NCBI GenBank assembly: GCA_035048495.1
Contig: CM068546.1
Coordinates: 16,808,435-16,872,434, forward strand
Direction of reading: 5' to 3'
Source: Euptelea pleiosperma
Taxonomy: Eukaryota; Streptophyta; Magnoliopsida; Ranunculales; Eupteleaceae
Length of the DNA stretch: 64,000 nt
Shown here: positions 1-13,084 of the stretch, one piece after another
Layout of the letters: the number at the start of each line of letters is the position of its first letter
Position numbering within the stretch: position 1 is the stretch's first letter
Notes under the pieces: model-generated
Seen by the model: the letters and a program-made list of their open reading frames with translations, nothing else
What the model was told of the DNA's origin: nothing
Databases searched by the model: none
Program-made: the position numbers and the translations under genes

Positions 1-177
1 TTCCAACACTTCAAATGTGTTGAAACAATAGTAATGGAAGAATTCGAGTCTAATTACAAGGTTCGGTTGCGAAAAAGTCACAAGTTATAGGCTTCGGAAT
101 GTAACACACAAACTGAGTCCAATTTGAGACGTTGACTCACGGATGGAGCTAACTTGTTTCGCCTATCCCGAATCTTG
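1..177 (+). repeat. Class A monomer, exemplar
   Basis: Class A has tcgactgtcccgaatcttg upstream of ttccaacac, then cttcaaatgtgttgaaac, caatagtaatgg, an EcoRI site in gaattcgagtct, and gaggttcgg or aaggttcgg where most other classes have gaggtccgg. A subgroup has caagagtaatgg and acatggttcgg (for example near 2,833, 7,255, 39,030). A further subtype has gtcccaaatc (for example near 23,500, 37,257 and 40,621). Class A is one of the EcoRI-positive classes. Confidence 0.85.
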
Positions 178-354
178 TTCCAATACTTCAAATGTGTTGA
201 AACAATAATAGTGGAAGAGTTTGAGTCCAATTACGAGGTCCGGTTACGAAAAAGTCACAAGTTACAGGCTTCGGAATGTAACACACAAACTGAGTCTAAT
301 TTGAGGCGTTGACGCACTGATAGAGCTAACTTGTTTCGACAGTCATAAATCTTG
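178..354 (+). repeat. Class B monomer, exemplar
   Basis: Class B is marked by tcgcctatcccgaatcttg before the monomer start, ttccaatac instead of ttccaacac, caataataatgg or caatattaatgg, and gagtttgagtcc in place of the EcoRI site. It most often follows A or E. Members near 178, 5,310, 26,335 and 33,770 share aatagtgg and the variant ggttacgaaaaag, which shows they descend from one source. Confidence 0.85.
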
Positions 355-1061
355 TTCAAACACTTCAAATTTGTTGAATAAATAGTAATGGAAGAATTCG
401 AGTCTAATTACGAGGTCCGGTTGAGAAAAAGTCACAAGTTATAGGCTTCCAAATGTAACACACAAACTGAGTCCAATTTTAGACGTTGACGCACGGAAGG
501 AGCTAACTTGTTTCGACAGTCATAAATCTTGTTCAAACACTTCAAATGTGTTGAAACAATTATAATGGAAGAATTCGAGTCTAATTACGAGGTCCGGTTG
601 CGAAAAAGTCACAAGTTATAGGCTTCGGAATGTAACACACAAACTGAGTCCAATTTGAGACGTTCACGCACAGATAGAGCTAACTTGTTTCCACTGTCCC
701 GAATCTTGTTCCAACACTTCAAATGTGTTGAAACAATAGTAATGCAAGAATTCGAGTCTAATTACGAGGTTCGGTTGCGAAAAAGTCACAAGTTATAGGC
801 TTCGGAATGTAACACACAAACTGAGTCCAATTTGAGACGTTGACGCACGGATGGAGCTATCTTGTTTCGCCTATCCCGAATCTTGTTCCAATACTTCAAA
901 TGTGTTGAAACAATAATAATGGAAGAGTTTGAGTCCAATTACGAGGTCCGGTTGCGAAAAAGTCACAAGTTATAGGCTTCGGAATGTAACACACAACTGA
1001 GTCCAATTTGAGACGTTCACGCACGGATGGAGCTAACTTGTTTCAACTGTCCCGAATATTG

Positions 1062-1238
1062 TTCCAACACTTCAAATATGTTGAAACAATAGTAATGGAA
1101 GAATTCGAGTCTAATTACGAGGTTCGGTTGCGAAAAAGTCACAAGTTATAGGCTTCGGAATGTAACATACAAACTGAGTCCAATTTTAGACGTTGACGCA
1201 CGGATGGAGCTAACTTGTTTCGACAGTGATAAATCTTG
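1062..1238 (+). repeat. Class G monomer, exemplar
   Basis: Class G has tcaactgtcccgaatattg and cttcaaatatgttgaaac, in which the right dyad arm is changed from gtgttg to atgttg. It is EcoRI-positive and almost always precedes F. The monomer before it is usually 1 bp short (acacaactgag for acacaaactgag). A variant with cgactgtcccgaatcttg but the same atgttg arm also occurs, for example near 4,070, 8,491 and 51,930. Confidence 0.82.
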
Positions 1239-1415
1239 TTCCAACACTTCAATTGTGTTGAAACAATTGTAATGGAAGAATTCGAGTCTAATTACGAGGT
1301 CCGGTTGCGAAAAAGCCACAAGTTATAGGCTTCGGAATGTAACACACAAACTGAGTCTAATTTGAGACGTTCACGCACGGATGGAGCAAACTTGTTTCGA
1401 CTATCCCGAATCTTG
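1239..1415 (+). repeat. Class F monomer, exemplar
   Basis: Class F has cgacagtgataaatc, cttcaattgtgttgaaac and caattgtaatgg, and often gaaaaagccac in the conserved part. It is EcoRI-positive. The loop change aaatg to aattg creates two caattg hexamers in the same monomer. A right-half variant keeps caaatgtg in the loop (for example near 35,010, 37,966, 38,851, 40,975). Confidence 0.82.
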
Positions 1416-1592
1416 TTCCAACACTTCAAATGTGTTGAAACAATAGTAATGGAAGAATTCGAGTCTAATTACAAGGTCCGGTTGCGAAAAAGTCACAAGT
1501 TATAGGCTTCGGAATGTAACACACAAACTAAGTCCAATTTGAGACGTTGACGCACGGATGGAGCTAACTTGTTTTGACTATCACGAATCTTG

Positions 1593-1769
1593 TTTCAACA
1601 CTTCAAATGTGTTGCAACAATAGTAATGGAAGAGTTTGAGTCCAATTACGAGGTCCGGTTGCGAAAAAGTCCCAAGTTATAGGCTTCGGAATGTAACACA
1701 CAAACTGAGTCCAATTTGAGACGTTGACGCACGGATGGAGCTAACTTGTTTCGACAGTCATAAATCTTG
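1593..1769 (+). repeat. Class D monomer, exemplar
   Basis: Class D has ttttgactatcacgaatc, tttcaacac, gtgttgcaacaatag and gagtttgagtcc, so it has no EcoRI site. The ttttgac is a CpG-to-TpG version of ttcgac in other classes. Class D is usually followed by C in the left half of the window. Confidence 0.85.
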
Positions 1770-1946
1770 TTCAAACACTTCAAATGTGTTGAAACAATTG
1801 TAATGGAAGAATTCGAGTCTAAATACGAGGTCCGGTTGCGAAAAAGTCACAAGTTATAGGCTTCGGAATGTAACCCACAAACTGAGTCCAATTTGAGACG
1901 TTCACGCACGGATGGAGCTAACTTGTTTTGACTGTCACGAATCTTG
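1770..1946 (+). repeat. Class C monomer, exemplar
   Basis: Class C carries cgacagtcataaatcttg, then ttcaaacac (a substitution that weakens the left dyad arm), caattgtaatgg or caattataatgg, and EcoRI-positive gaattcgagtct, frequently followed by aaatacgagg. It is the commonest class and occurs in runs of two or three (for example 355-708 and 43,449-43,962). Confidence 0.85.
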
Positions 1947-2123
1947 TTTCAACACTTCAAATGTGTTGCAATGATAGTAATGGAAGAGTTTGAGTCCAAT
2001 TACGAGGTCCGGTTGCGAAAAAGTCACAAGTTATAGGCTTCGGAATGTAACATACAAACTGAGTCCAATTTGAGACGTTGACGCACGGATGGAGCTAACT
2101 TGTTTTGACTATCACGAATCTTG
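1947..2123 (+). repeat. Class E monomer, exemplar
   Basis: Class E is close to D but has gactgtcacg and gtgttgcaatgatag. It is EcoRI-negative. E-E doublets followed by A (for example 2,478-2,831 and 14,149-14,324 with its left neighbour) are a signature of the left half and were not seen beyond about 32 kb. Confidence 0.85.
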
Positions 2124-3184
2124 TTTCAACACTTCAAATGTGTTGCAACAATAGTAATGGAAGAGTTTGAGTCCAATTACGAGGTCCGGTTGCGAAAAAG
2201 TCACAAGTTATAGGCTTCGGAATGTAACACACAAACTGAGTCCAATTTGAGACGTTGACGCACGGATGGAGCTAACTTGTTTCGACAGTCATAAATCTTG
2301 TTCAAACACTTCAAATGTGTTGAAACAATTGTAATGGAAGAATTCGAGTCTAAATACGAGGTCCGGTTGTGAAAAAGTCACAAGTTATAGGCTTCGGAAT
2401 GTAACCCACAAACTGAGTCCAATTTGAGACGTTCATGCACGGATAGAGCTAACTTGTTTTGACTGTCACGAATCTTGTTTCAACACTTCAAATGTGTTGC
2501 AATGATATTAATGGAAGAGTTTGAGTCCAATTACGAGGTCCGGTTGCGAAAAAGTCACAAGTTATAGGCTTCGGAATGTAACACACAAACTGAGTCCAAT
2601 TTGAGACGTTGACGCACGGATGGAGCTAACTTGTTTTGACTGTCACGAATCTTGTTTCAACACTTCAAATGTGTTGCAATGATTGTAATGGAAGAGTTTG
2701 AGTCCAATTACGAGGTCCGGTTGCGAAAAAGCCACAAGTTATAGGCTTCGGAAAGTAACACACAAACGGAGTCTAATTTGAGACGTTCACGCACGGTTGG
2801 AGCAAACTTGTTTCGACTGTCCCGAATCTTGTTCCAACACTTCAAATGTGTTGAAACAAGAGTAATGGAATAATTCGAGTCTAATTACATGGTTCGGTTG
2901 CGAAAAGTCACAAGTTATAGGCTTCGGAATGTAACACACAAACTGAGTCCAATTTGAGACGTTGACTCACGGATGGAGCTAACTTGTTTCGCCTATCCCG
3001 AATCTTGTTCCAATACTTCAAATGTGTTGAAACAATATTAATGGAAGAGTTTGAGTCCAATTACGAGGTCCGATTGCGAAAAAGTCACAAGTTATAGGCT
3101 TCGGAATGTAACACACAAACTGAGTCCAATTTGAGACGTCGACGCACGGATGGAGCTAACTTGTTTCGACAGTCATAAATCTTG

Positions 3185-6015
3185 TTCAAACACTTCAAAT
3201 GTGTTGAAACAATTATAATTGAAGAATTCGAGTCTAATTACGAGGTCCGGTTGCGAAAAAGTCACAAGTTATAGGCTTCGGAATGTAACACACAAACTGA
3301 GTCCAATTTGAGACGTTCACGCACGGATAGAGCTAACTTGTTTCCACTGTCCCGAATCTTGTTCCAACACTTCAAATGTGTTGAAACAATAGTAATGGAA
3401 GAATTCGAGTCTAATTACGAGGTTCGGTTGCGAAAAAGTCACAAGTTATAGGCTTCGGAATGTAACACACAAACTGAGTCCAATTTGAGACGTTGACGCA
3501 CGGATGGAGCTATCTTGTTTCGCCTATCTCGAATCTTGTTCCAATACTTCAAATGTGTTGAAACAATAATAATGGAAGAGTTTGAGTCCAATTACGAGGT
3601 CCGGTTCCGAAAAAGTCACAAGTTATAGGCTTCGGAATGTAACACACAAACTGAGTCCAATTTGACACGTTGACGCACGGATGGAGCTAACTCGTTTTGA
3701 CGATCACGAATCTTGTTTCAACACTTCAAATGTGTTGTAACAATAGTAATGGAAGAGTTTGAGTCCAATTACGAGGTCCGGTTGCGAAAAAGTGACAAGT
3801 TATAGGCTTCGGAATGTAACACACAAACTGAATCCAATTTGAGACGTTGACGCACGGATGGAGCTAACTTGTTTCGACTGTCATAAATCTTGTTCAAACA
3901 CTTCAAATGTGTTGAAACAATTGTAATGGAAGAATTCGAGTCTAATTACGAGGTCCGGTTGCGAAAAAGTCACAAGTTATAGGCTTCGGAATGTAACCCA
4001 CAAACTGAGTCCAATTTGAGACGTTCACGCACGGATGGAGCTATCTTGTTTCGACTGTCCCGAATCTTGTTCCAACACTTCAAATATGTTGAAACAATAG
4101 TAATGGAAGAATTCGAGTCTAATTACGAGGTTCGGTTGCGAAAAACTCAGAAGTTATAGGCTTCGGAATGTAACATACAAACTGAGTCCAATTTGAGACG
4201 TTGACGCACGGATGGAGCTAACTTGTTTCGACAGTGATAAATCATGTTCCAACACTTCAATTGTGTTGAAACAATTATAATGGAAGAATTCGAGTCTAAT
4301 TACGAGGTCCGGTTGCGAAAAAGTCACAAGTTATAGGCTTCGGAATGTAACACACAAACTGAGTCCAATTTGAGACGTTGACGCACGGATGGAGCTAACT
4401 TGTTTTGACTGTCACGAATCTTGTTTCAACACTTCAAATGTGTTGCAATGATAGTAATGGAAGAGTTTGAGTCCAATTACGAGGTCCGGTTGCGAAAAAG
4501 TCACAAGTTATAGGCTTCGGAATGTAACACACAAACTGAGTCCAATTTGAGACGTTGACGCACGGATGGAGCTAACTTGTTTCGCCTATCCCGAATCTTG
4601 TTCCAATACTTCAAATGTGTTGAAACAATAATAATGGAAGAGTTTGAGTCCAATTACGAGGTCCGGTTGCGAAAAAGTCACAAGTTATAGGCTTCGGAAT
4701 GTAACACACAACTGAGTCCAATTTGAGACGTTCACGTACGGATGGAGCTAACTTGTTTCAACTGTCCCGAATATTGTTCCAACACTTCAAATATGTTGAA
4801 ACAATAGTAATGGAAGAATTCGAGTCTAATTACGAGGTTCGGTTGCGAAAAAGTCACAAGTTATAGGCTTCGGAATGTAACATACAAACTGAGTCCAATT
4901 TGAGACGTTGACGCACGGATGGAGCTAACTTGTTTCGACAGTGATAAATCTTGTTCCAACACTTCAATTGTGTTGAAACAATTGTAATGGAAGAATTCGA
5001 GTCTAATTACGAGGTCCGGTTGCGAAAAAGCCACAAGTTATAGGCTTCGGAATGTAACACACAAACTGAGTCTAATTTGAGACGTTCACGCACGGATGGA
5101 GCAAACTTGTTTCGACTGTCCCGAATCTTGTTCCAACACTTCAAATGTGTTGAAACAATAGTAATGGAAGAATTCGAGTCTAATTACAAGGTTCGGTTGC
5201 GAAAAAGCCACAAGTTATAGGCTTCGGAATGTAACACACAAACTGAGTCCAATTTGAGACGTTGACTCACGGATGGAGCTAACTTGTTTCGCCTATCCCG
5301 AATCTTGTTCCAATACTTCAAATGTGTTGAAACAATAATAGTGGAAGAGTTTGAGTCCAATTACGAGGTCCGGTTACGAAAAAGTCACAAGTTACAGGCT
5401 TCGGAATGTAACACACAAACTGAGTCTAATTTGAGGCGTTGACGCACTGATGGAGCTAACTTGTTTCGACAGTCATAAATCTTGTTCAAACACTTCAAAT
5501 TTGTTGAATAAATAGTAATGGAAGAATTCGAGTCTAATTACGAGGTCCGGTTGAGAAAAAGTCACAAGTTATAGGCTTCCAAATGTAACACACAAACTGA
5601 GTCCAATTTTAGACGTTGACGCACGGAAGGAGCTAACTTGTTTCGACAGTCATAAATCTTGTTCAAACACTTCAAATGTGTTGAAACAATTATAATGGAA
5701 GAATTCGAGTCTAATTACGAGGTCCGGTTGCGAAAAAGTCACAAGTTGTAGGCTTCGGAATGTAACACACAAACTGAGTCCAATTTGAGACGTTCACGCA
5801 CGGATGGAGCTAACTTGTTTCGACTGTCCCAAATCTTGTTCCAACACTTCAAATGTGTTGAAACAATAGTAATGGAAGAATTCGAGTCTAATTACGAGGT
5901 TCGGTTGCGAAAAAGTCACAAGTTATAGGCTTCGGAATGTAACATACAAACTGAGTCCAATTTGAGACGTTGACGCACGGATGGAGCTAACTTGTTTTGA
6001 CTATCACGAATCTTG
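3185..6015. repeat. Array segment, class order C-A-B-D-C-G-F-E-B-G-F-A-B-C-C-A
   Basis: Sixteen monomers with no interruption. The stretch from about 4,400 to 5,900 is repeated near 25,430-26,930 at an offset of about 21,026, identified by ataatagtggaag followed by ggcgttgacgcactga and then gttgtaggc. A G monomer near 4,070 carries the unusual gaaaaactcagaag. Confidence 0.75.
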
Positions 6016-7606
6016 TTTCAACACTTCAAATGTGTTGCAACAATAGTAATGGAAGAGTTTGAGTCCAATTACGAGGTCCGGTTGCGAAAAAGTCACAAGT
6101 TATAGGCTTCGGAATGTAACACACAAACTGAGTCCAATTTGAGACGTTGACGCACGGATGGAGCTAACTTGTTTCGACAGTCATAAATCTTGTTCAAACA
6201 CTTCAAATGTGTTGAAACAATTGTAATGGAAGAATTCGAGTCTAAATACGAGGTCCGGTTGCGAAAAAGTCACAAGTTATAGGCTTCGGAATGTAACCCA
6301 CAAACTGAGTCCAATTTGAGACGTTCACGCACGGATGGAGCTAACTTGTTTTGACTGTCACGAATCTTGTTTCAACACTTCAAATGTGTTGCAACTGATA
6401 GTAATGGAAGAGTTTGAGTCCAATTACGAGGTCCGGTTGCGAAAAAGTCACAAGTTATAGGCTTCGGAATGTAACATACAAACTGAGTCCAATTTGAGAC
6501 GTTGACGCACGGATGGAGCTAACTTGTTTTGACTATCACGAATCTTGTTTCAACACTTCAAATGTGTTGCAACAATAGTAATGGAAGAGTTTGAGTCCAA
6601 TTACGAGGTCCGGTTGCGAAAAAGTCACAAGTTATAGGCTTCGGAATGTAACACACAAACTGAGTCCAATTTGAGACGTTCACGCACGGATGGAGCTAAC
6701 TTGTTTCGACAGTCATAAATCTTGTTCAAACACTTCAAATGTGTTGAAACAATTGTAATGGAAGAATTCGAGTCTAAATACGAGGTCCGGTTGTGAAAAA
6801 GTCACAAGTTATAGGCTTCGGAATGTAACCCACAAACTGAGTCCAATTTGAGACGTTCACGCACGGATAGAGCTAACTTGTTTTGACTGTCACGAATCTT
6901 GTTTCAACACTTCAAATGTGTTGCAATGATAGTAATGGAAGAGTTTGAGTCCAATTACGAGGTCCGGTTGCGAAAAAGTGACAAGTTATAGGCTTCGGAA
7001 TGTAACACACAAACTGAGTCCAATTTGAGACGTTGACGCACGGATGGAGCTAACTTGTTTTGACTGTCACGAATCTTGTTTCAACACTTCAAATGTGTTG
7101 CAATGATTGTAATGGAAGAGTTTGAGTCCAATTACGAGGTCCGGTTGCGAAAAAGTCACAAGTTATAGGCTTCGGAAAGTAACACACAAACGGAGTCTAA
7201 TTTGAGACGTTCACGCACGGATGGAGCAAACTTGTTTCGACTGTCCCGAATCTTTTCCAACACTTCAAATGTGTTGAAACAAGAGTAATGGAAGAATTCG
7301 AGTCTAATTACATGGTTCGGTTGTGAAAAGTCACAAGTTATAGGCTTCGGAATGTAACACACAAACTGAGTCCAATTTGAGACGTTGACTCACGGATGGA
7401 GCTAACTTGTTTCGCCTATCCCGAATCTTGTTCCAATACTTCAAATGTGTTGAAACAATATTAATGGAAGAGTTTGAGTCCAATTACGAGGTCCGGTTGC
7501 GAAAAAGTGACAAGTTATAGGCTTCGGAATGTAACACACAAACTGAGTCCAATTTGAGACGTTGACGCACGGATGGAGCTAACTTGTTTTGACTATCACG
7601 AATCTT
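6016..7606. repeat. Nine-monomer cassette D-C-E-D-C-E-E-A-B, copy 2
   Basis: Same class order as at 1,593. The E near 6,370 has an extra base (gcaactgatag for gcaatgatag), and the A near 7,255 has a 2-bp deletion giving atcttttccaac. That deletion is shared with copies near 14,325, 15,385, 21,045 and 31,815, so these A monomers are one lineage. The cassette is part of a 3.28-kb block repeated at 19,643-22,924. Confidence 0.8.
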
Positions 7607-10259
7607 GTTCAACACTTCAAATGTGTTGCAACAATAGTAATGGAAGAGTTTGAGTCCAATTACGAGGTCCGGTTGCGAAAAAGTCACAAGTTATAGGCTT
7701 CCAAATGTAACACACAAACTGAGTCCAATTTGATACGTTGACGCAAGGAAGGAGGTAACATGTTTCGACAGTCATAAATCTTGTTCAAACACTTCAAATG
7801 TGTTGAAACAATTATAATTGAAGAATTCGAGTCTAATTACGAGGTCCGGTTGCGAAAAAGTCACAAGTTATAGGCTTCGGAATGTAACATTCAAACTGAG
7901 TCCAATTTGAGACGTTGACGCACGGATGGAGCTATCTTGTTTCGCCTATCTCGAATCTTGTTCCAATACTTCAAATGTGTTGAAACAATAATAATGGAAG
8001 AGTTTGAGTCGAATTACGAGGTCCGGTTCCGAAAAAGTCACAAGTTATAGGCTTCGGAATGTAACACACAAACTGAGTCCAATTTGACACGTTGACGCAC
8101 GGATGGAGCTAACTTGTTTTGACTATCACGAATCTTGTTTCAACACTTCAAATGTGTTGCAACAATAGTAATGGAAGAGTTTGAGTCCAATTACGAGGTC
8201 CGGTTGCGAAAAAGTCACAAGTTATAGGCTTCGGAATGTAACACACAAACTGAATCCAATTTGAGACGTTGACGCACGGATGGAGCTAACTTGTTTCGAC
8301 TGTCATAAATCTTGTTCAAACACTTCAAATGTGTTGAAACAATTGTAATGGAAGAATTCGAGTCTAATTACGAGGTCCGGTTGCGAAAAAGTCACAAGTT
8401 ATAGGCTTCGGAATGTAACCCACAAACTGAGTCCAATTTGAGACGTTCACGCACGGATGGAGCTAACTTGTTTCGACTGTCCCGAATCTTGTTCCAACAC
8501 TTCAAATATGTTGAAACAATAGTAATGGAAGAATTCGAGTCTAATTACGAGGTTCGGTTGCGAAAAACTCACAAGTTATAGGCTTCGGAATGTAACATAC
8601 AAACTGAGTCCAATTTGAGACGTTGACGCACGGATGGAGCTAACTTGTTTCGATAGTGATAAATCATGTTCCAACACTTCAATTGTGTTGAAACAATTAT
8701 AATGGAAGAATTCGAGTCTAATTACGAGGTCCGGTTGCGAAAAAGTCACAAGTTATAGGCTTCGGAATGTAACACACAAACTGAGTCCAATTTGAGACGT
8801 TGACGCACGGATGGAGCTAACTTGTTTTGACTGTCACGAATCTTGTTTCAACACTTCAAATGTGTTGCAATGATAGTAATGGAAGAGTTTGAGTCCAATT
8901 ACGAGGTCCGGTTGCGAAAAAGACACAAGTTATAGGCTTCGGAATGTAACACACAAACTGAGTCCAATTTGAGACGTTGACGCACGGATGGAGCTAACTT
9001 GTTTCGCCTATCCCGAATCTTGTTCCAATACTTCAAATGTGTTGAAACAATAATAATGGAAGAGTTTGAGTCCAATTACGAGGTCCGGTTGCGAAAAAGT
9101 CACAAGTTATAGGCTTCGGAATGTAACACACAAACTGAATCCAATTTGAGACGTTGACGCACGGATGGAGCTAACTTGTTTCGACTGTCATAAATCTTGT
9201 TCAAACACTTCAAATGTGTTGAAACAATTGTAATGGAAGAATTCGAGTCTAATTACGAGGTCCGGTTGCGAAAAAGTCACAAGTTATAGGCTTCGGAATG
9301 TAACCCACAAACTGAGTCCAATTTGAGACGTTCACGCACGGATGGAGCTAACTTGTTTCGACTGTCCCGAATCTTGTTCCAACACTTCAAATATGTTGAA
9401 ACAATAGTAATGGAAGAATTCGAGTCCAATTACGAGGTTCGGTTGCGAAAAACTCACAAGTTATAGGCTTCGGAATGTAACATACAAACTGAGTCCAATT
9501 TGAGACGTTGACGCACGGATGGAGCTAACTTGTTTCGATAGTGATAAATCATGTTCCAACACTTCAATTGTGTTGAAACAATTATAATGGAAGAATTCGA
9601 GTCTAATTACGAGGTCCGGTTGCGAAAAAGTCACAAGTTATAGGCTTCGGAATGTAACACACAAATTGAGTCCAATTTGAGACGTTGACGCACGGATGGA
9701 GCTAACTTGTTTTGACTGTCACGAATCTTGTTTCAACACTTCAAATGTGTTGCAATGATAGTAATGGAAGAGTTTGAGTCCAATTACGAGGTCCGGTTGC
9801 GAAAAAGTCACAAGTTATAGGCTTCGGAATGTAACACACAAACTGAGTCCAATTTGAGACGTTGACGCACGGATGGAGCTAACTTGTTTCGCCTATCCCG
9901 AATCTTGTTCCAATACTTCAAATGTGTTGAAACAATAATAATGGAAGAGTTTGAGTCCAATTACGAGGTCCGGTTGCGAAAAAGTCACAAGTTATAGGCT
10001 TCGGAATGTAACACACAACTGAGTCCAATTTGAGACGTTGACGCACGGTTGGAGCTAACTTGTTTCGACAGTCATAAATCTTGTTCAAACACTTCAAATG
10101 TGTTGAAACAATTGTAATGGAGGAATTCGAGTCTAAATACGAGGTCCGGTTGCGAAAAAGTCACAAGTTATAGGCTTCGGAATGTAACCCACAAACTGAG
10201 TCCAATTTGAGACGTTCACGCACGGATGGAGCTAACTTGTTTTGACTGTCACGAATCTT
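7607..10259. repeat. Array segment D-C-B-D then a duplicated five-mer C-G-F-E-B, then C
   Basis: The five-mer C-G-F-E-B occupies about 8,314-9,198 and again 9,199-10,081. The repeat offset is exactly 885 bp (5 x 177), checked at gaatccaattt, cgatagtgataaatcatg and the B monomer. The copy at 19.6-22.9 kb lacks the second five-mer, so the duplication is local and comparatively recent. Confidence 0.82.
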
Positions 10260-13084
10260 GTTTCAACACTTCAAATGTGTTGCAATGATAGTAATGGAAG
10301 AGTTTGAGTCCAATTACGAGGTCCGGTTGCGAAAAAGTCACAAGTTATAGGCTTCGGAATGTAACACACAAACTGAGTCCAATTTGAGACGTTGACGCAC
10401 GGATGGAGCTAACTTGTTTTGACTGTCACGAATCTTGTTTCAACACTTCAAATGTGTTGCAATGATTGTAATGGAAGAGTTTGAGTCCAATTACGAGGCC
10501 CGGTTGCGAAAAAGCCACAAGTTATAGGCTTCGGAAAGTAACACACAAACGGAGTCTAATTTGAGACGTTCACGCACGGTTGGAGCAAACTTGTTTCGAC
10601 TGTCCCGAATCTTGTTCCAACACTTCAAATGTGTTGAAACAAGAGTAATGGAATAATTCGAGTCTAATTACATGGTTCGGTTGCGAAAAGTCACAAGTTA
10701 TAGGCTTCGGAATGTAACACACAAACTGAGTCCAATTTGAGACGTTGACTCACGGATGGAGCTAACTTGTTTCGCCTATCCCGAATCTTGTTCCAATACT
10801 TCAAATGTGTTGAAACAATATTAATGGAAGAGTTTGAGTCCAATTACGAGGTCCGATTGCGAAAAAGTCACAAGTTATAGGCTTCGGAATGTAACACACA
10901 AACTGAGTCCAATTTGAGACGTCGACGCACGGATGGAGCTAACTTGTTTCGACAGTCATAAATCTTGTTCAAACACTTCAAATTTGTTGAAACAATTGTA
11001 ATGGAAGAATTCGAGTCTAATTACGAGGTCCGGTTGAGAAAAAGTCACAAGTTATAGGCTTCCAAATGTAACACACAAACTGAGTCCAATTTGAGACGTT
11101 GACGCACGGAAGGAGGTAACTTGTTTCGACAGTCATAAATCTGGTTCAAACACTTCAAATGTGTTGAAACAATTATAATGGAAGAATTCGAGTCTAATTA
11201 CGAGGTCCGGTTGCGAAAAAGTCACAAGTTATAGGCTTCGGAATGTAACACACAAACTGAGTCCAATTTGAGACGTTCACGCACGGATAGAGCTAACTTG
11301 TTTCCACTGTCCCGAATCTTGTTCCAACACTTCAAATGTGTTGAAACAATAGTAATGGAAGAATTCGAGTCTAATTACGAGGTTCGGTTGCGAAAAAGTC
11401 ACAAGTTATAGGCTTCGGAATGTAACACACAAACTGAGTCCAATTTGAGACGTTGACGCACGGATGGAGCTAACTTGTTTCGCCTATCCCGAATCTTGTT
11501 CCAATACTTCAAATGTGTTGAAACAATAATAATGGAAGAGTTTGAGTCCAATTACGAGGTCCGGTTGCGAAAAAGTCACAAGTTATAGGCTTCGGAATGT
11601 AACACACAAACTGAGTCCAATTTGAGACGTCGACGCACGGATGGAGCTAACTTGTTTCGACAGTCATAAATCTTGTTCAAACACTTCAAATTTTTTGAAA
11701 CAATAGTAATGGAAGAATTCGAGTCTAATTACGAGGTTCGGTTGCGAAAAAGTCAAGTTATAGGCTTCGGAATGTAACATACAAACTGAGTCCAATTTGA
11801 GACGTTGACGCACGGATGGAGCTAACTTGTTTTGACTATCACGAATCTTGTTTCAACACTTCAAATGTGTTGCAACAATAGTAATGGAAGAGTTTGAGTC
11901 CAATTACGAGGTCCGGTTGCGAAAAAGTCACAAGTTATAGGCTTCGAATGTAACACACAAACTGAGTCCAATTTGAGACGTTGACGCACGGATGGAGCTA
12001 ACTTGTTTCGACAGTCATAAATCTTGTTCAACACTTCAAATGTGTTGAAACAATTATAATGGAAGAATTCGAGTCTAATTACGAGGTCCGGTTGCGAAAA
12101 AGTCACAAGTTATAGGCTTCGGAATGTAACACACAAACTGAGTCCAATTTGAGACGTTCACGCACAGATGGAGCTAACTTGTTTCGACTGTCCCGAATCT
12201 TGTTCCAACACTTCAAATGTGTTGAAACAATAGTAATGGAAGAATTCGAGTCTAATTACAAGGTTCGGTTGCGAAAAAGTCACAAGTTATAGGCTTCGGA
12301 ATGTAACACACAAACTGAGTCCAATTTGAGACGTTGACGCACGGATGGAGCTAACTTGTTTCGCCTATCCCGAATCTTGTTCCAATACTTCAAATGTGTT
12401 GAAACAATAATAATGGAAGAGTTTGAGTCCAATTACGAGGTCCGGTTGCGAAAAAGTCACAAGTTATAGGCTTCGGAATGTAACACACAACTGAGTCCAA
12501 TTTGAGACGTTCACGCACGGATGGAGCTAACTTGTTTCAACTGTCCCGAATATTGTTCCAACACTTCAAATATGTTGAAACAATAGTAATGGAAGAATTC
12601 GAGTCTAATTACGAGGTTCGGTTGCGAAAAAGTCACAAGTTATAGGCTTCGGAATGTAACATACAAACTGAGTCCAATTTTAGACGTTGACGCACGGATG
12701 GAGCTAACTTGTTTCGACAGTGATAAATCTTGTTCCAACACTTCAATTGTGTTGAAACAATTGTAATGGAAGAATTCGAGTCTAATTACGAGGTCCGGTT
12801 GCGAAAAAGCCACAAGTTATAGGCTTCGGAATGTAACACACAAACTGAGTCTAATTTGAGACGTTCACGCACGGATGGAGCAAACTTGTTTCGACTGTCC
12901 CGAATCTTGTTCCAACACTTCAAATGTGTTGAAACAATAGTAATGGAAGAATTCGAGTCTAATTACGAGGTCCGGTTGCGAAAAAGTCACAAGTTATAGG
13001 CTTCGGAATGTAACACACAAACTGAGTCCAATTTGAGACGTTGACGCACGGATGGAGCTAACTTGTTTTGACTATCACGAATCT
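10260..13084. repeat. Array segment E-E-A-B-C-C-A-B-C-D-C-A-B-G-F-A
   Basis: Sixteen monomers. The stretch about 10,016-12,960 is repeated at about 27,151-30,100 (offset 17,135 rising to 17,139 through small indels). Shared rare markers are aggaggtaac, a change at the start of the C-class variable part (aatctggttc here, aatttggttc there), and acttcaaattttttgaaac (near 11,686 and 28,821). The middle third of the two copies differs more than the ends. Confidence 0.75.

Larger units (their letters stand above)
1..1592. repeat. Array segment, class order A-B-C-C-A-B-G-F-A
   Basis: Nine monomers. The first about 650 bp (A-B-C-C) match 5,133 onward at an offset of 5,132 with scattered single-base differences (gtcac against gccac, gatagagc against gatggagc). 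The same four-monomer group, with the markers ggcgttgacgcactga and gttgaataaatag, recurs near 33,590; the copy near 26,158 keeps the first marker but has gttgaaacaattat in the first C. No gene or non-satellite sequence is present. Confidence 0.8.
1593..3184. repeat. Nine-monomer cassette D-C-E-D-C-E-E-A-B, copy 1
   Basis: Consecutive monomers start near 1,593, 1,770, 1,947, 2,124, 2,301, 2,478, 2,655, 2,832 and 3,008. Private variants include gttgtgaaaaag in the second C, tcatgcacggatag before the third E-type monomer, and caagagtaatgg in the A. The part from about 2,478 to 3,200 also matches 10,260-10,980 (shared gcacggttggagc and gaataattcg), at an offset near 7,782. Confidence 0.8.

Noticed and set aside
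40..52. RNA polymerase III B-box-like sequence aattcgagtct
   Set aside because: It resembles GGTTCGANNCC in 8 of 11 positions, but no convincing A box lies at the right distance, there is no tRNA fold, and half of the monomer classes lack it altogether. A tRNA or SINE origin is not supported.
155..175. CENP-B box in the segment ttcgactgtcccgaa (read on the - strand as ttcgggacagtcgaa)
   Set aside because: It fits only seven of the nine essential positions of the mammalian motif (CGAA in place of CGGG). A match of that quality is expected about 0.4 times by chance in a 177-bp monomer on two strands, and plants have no established CENP-B box system.
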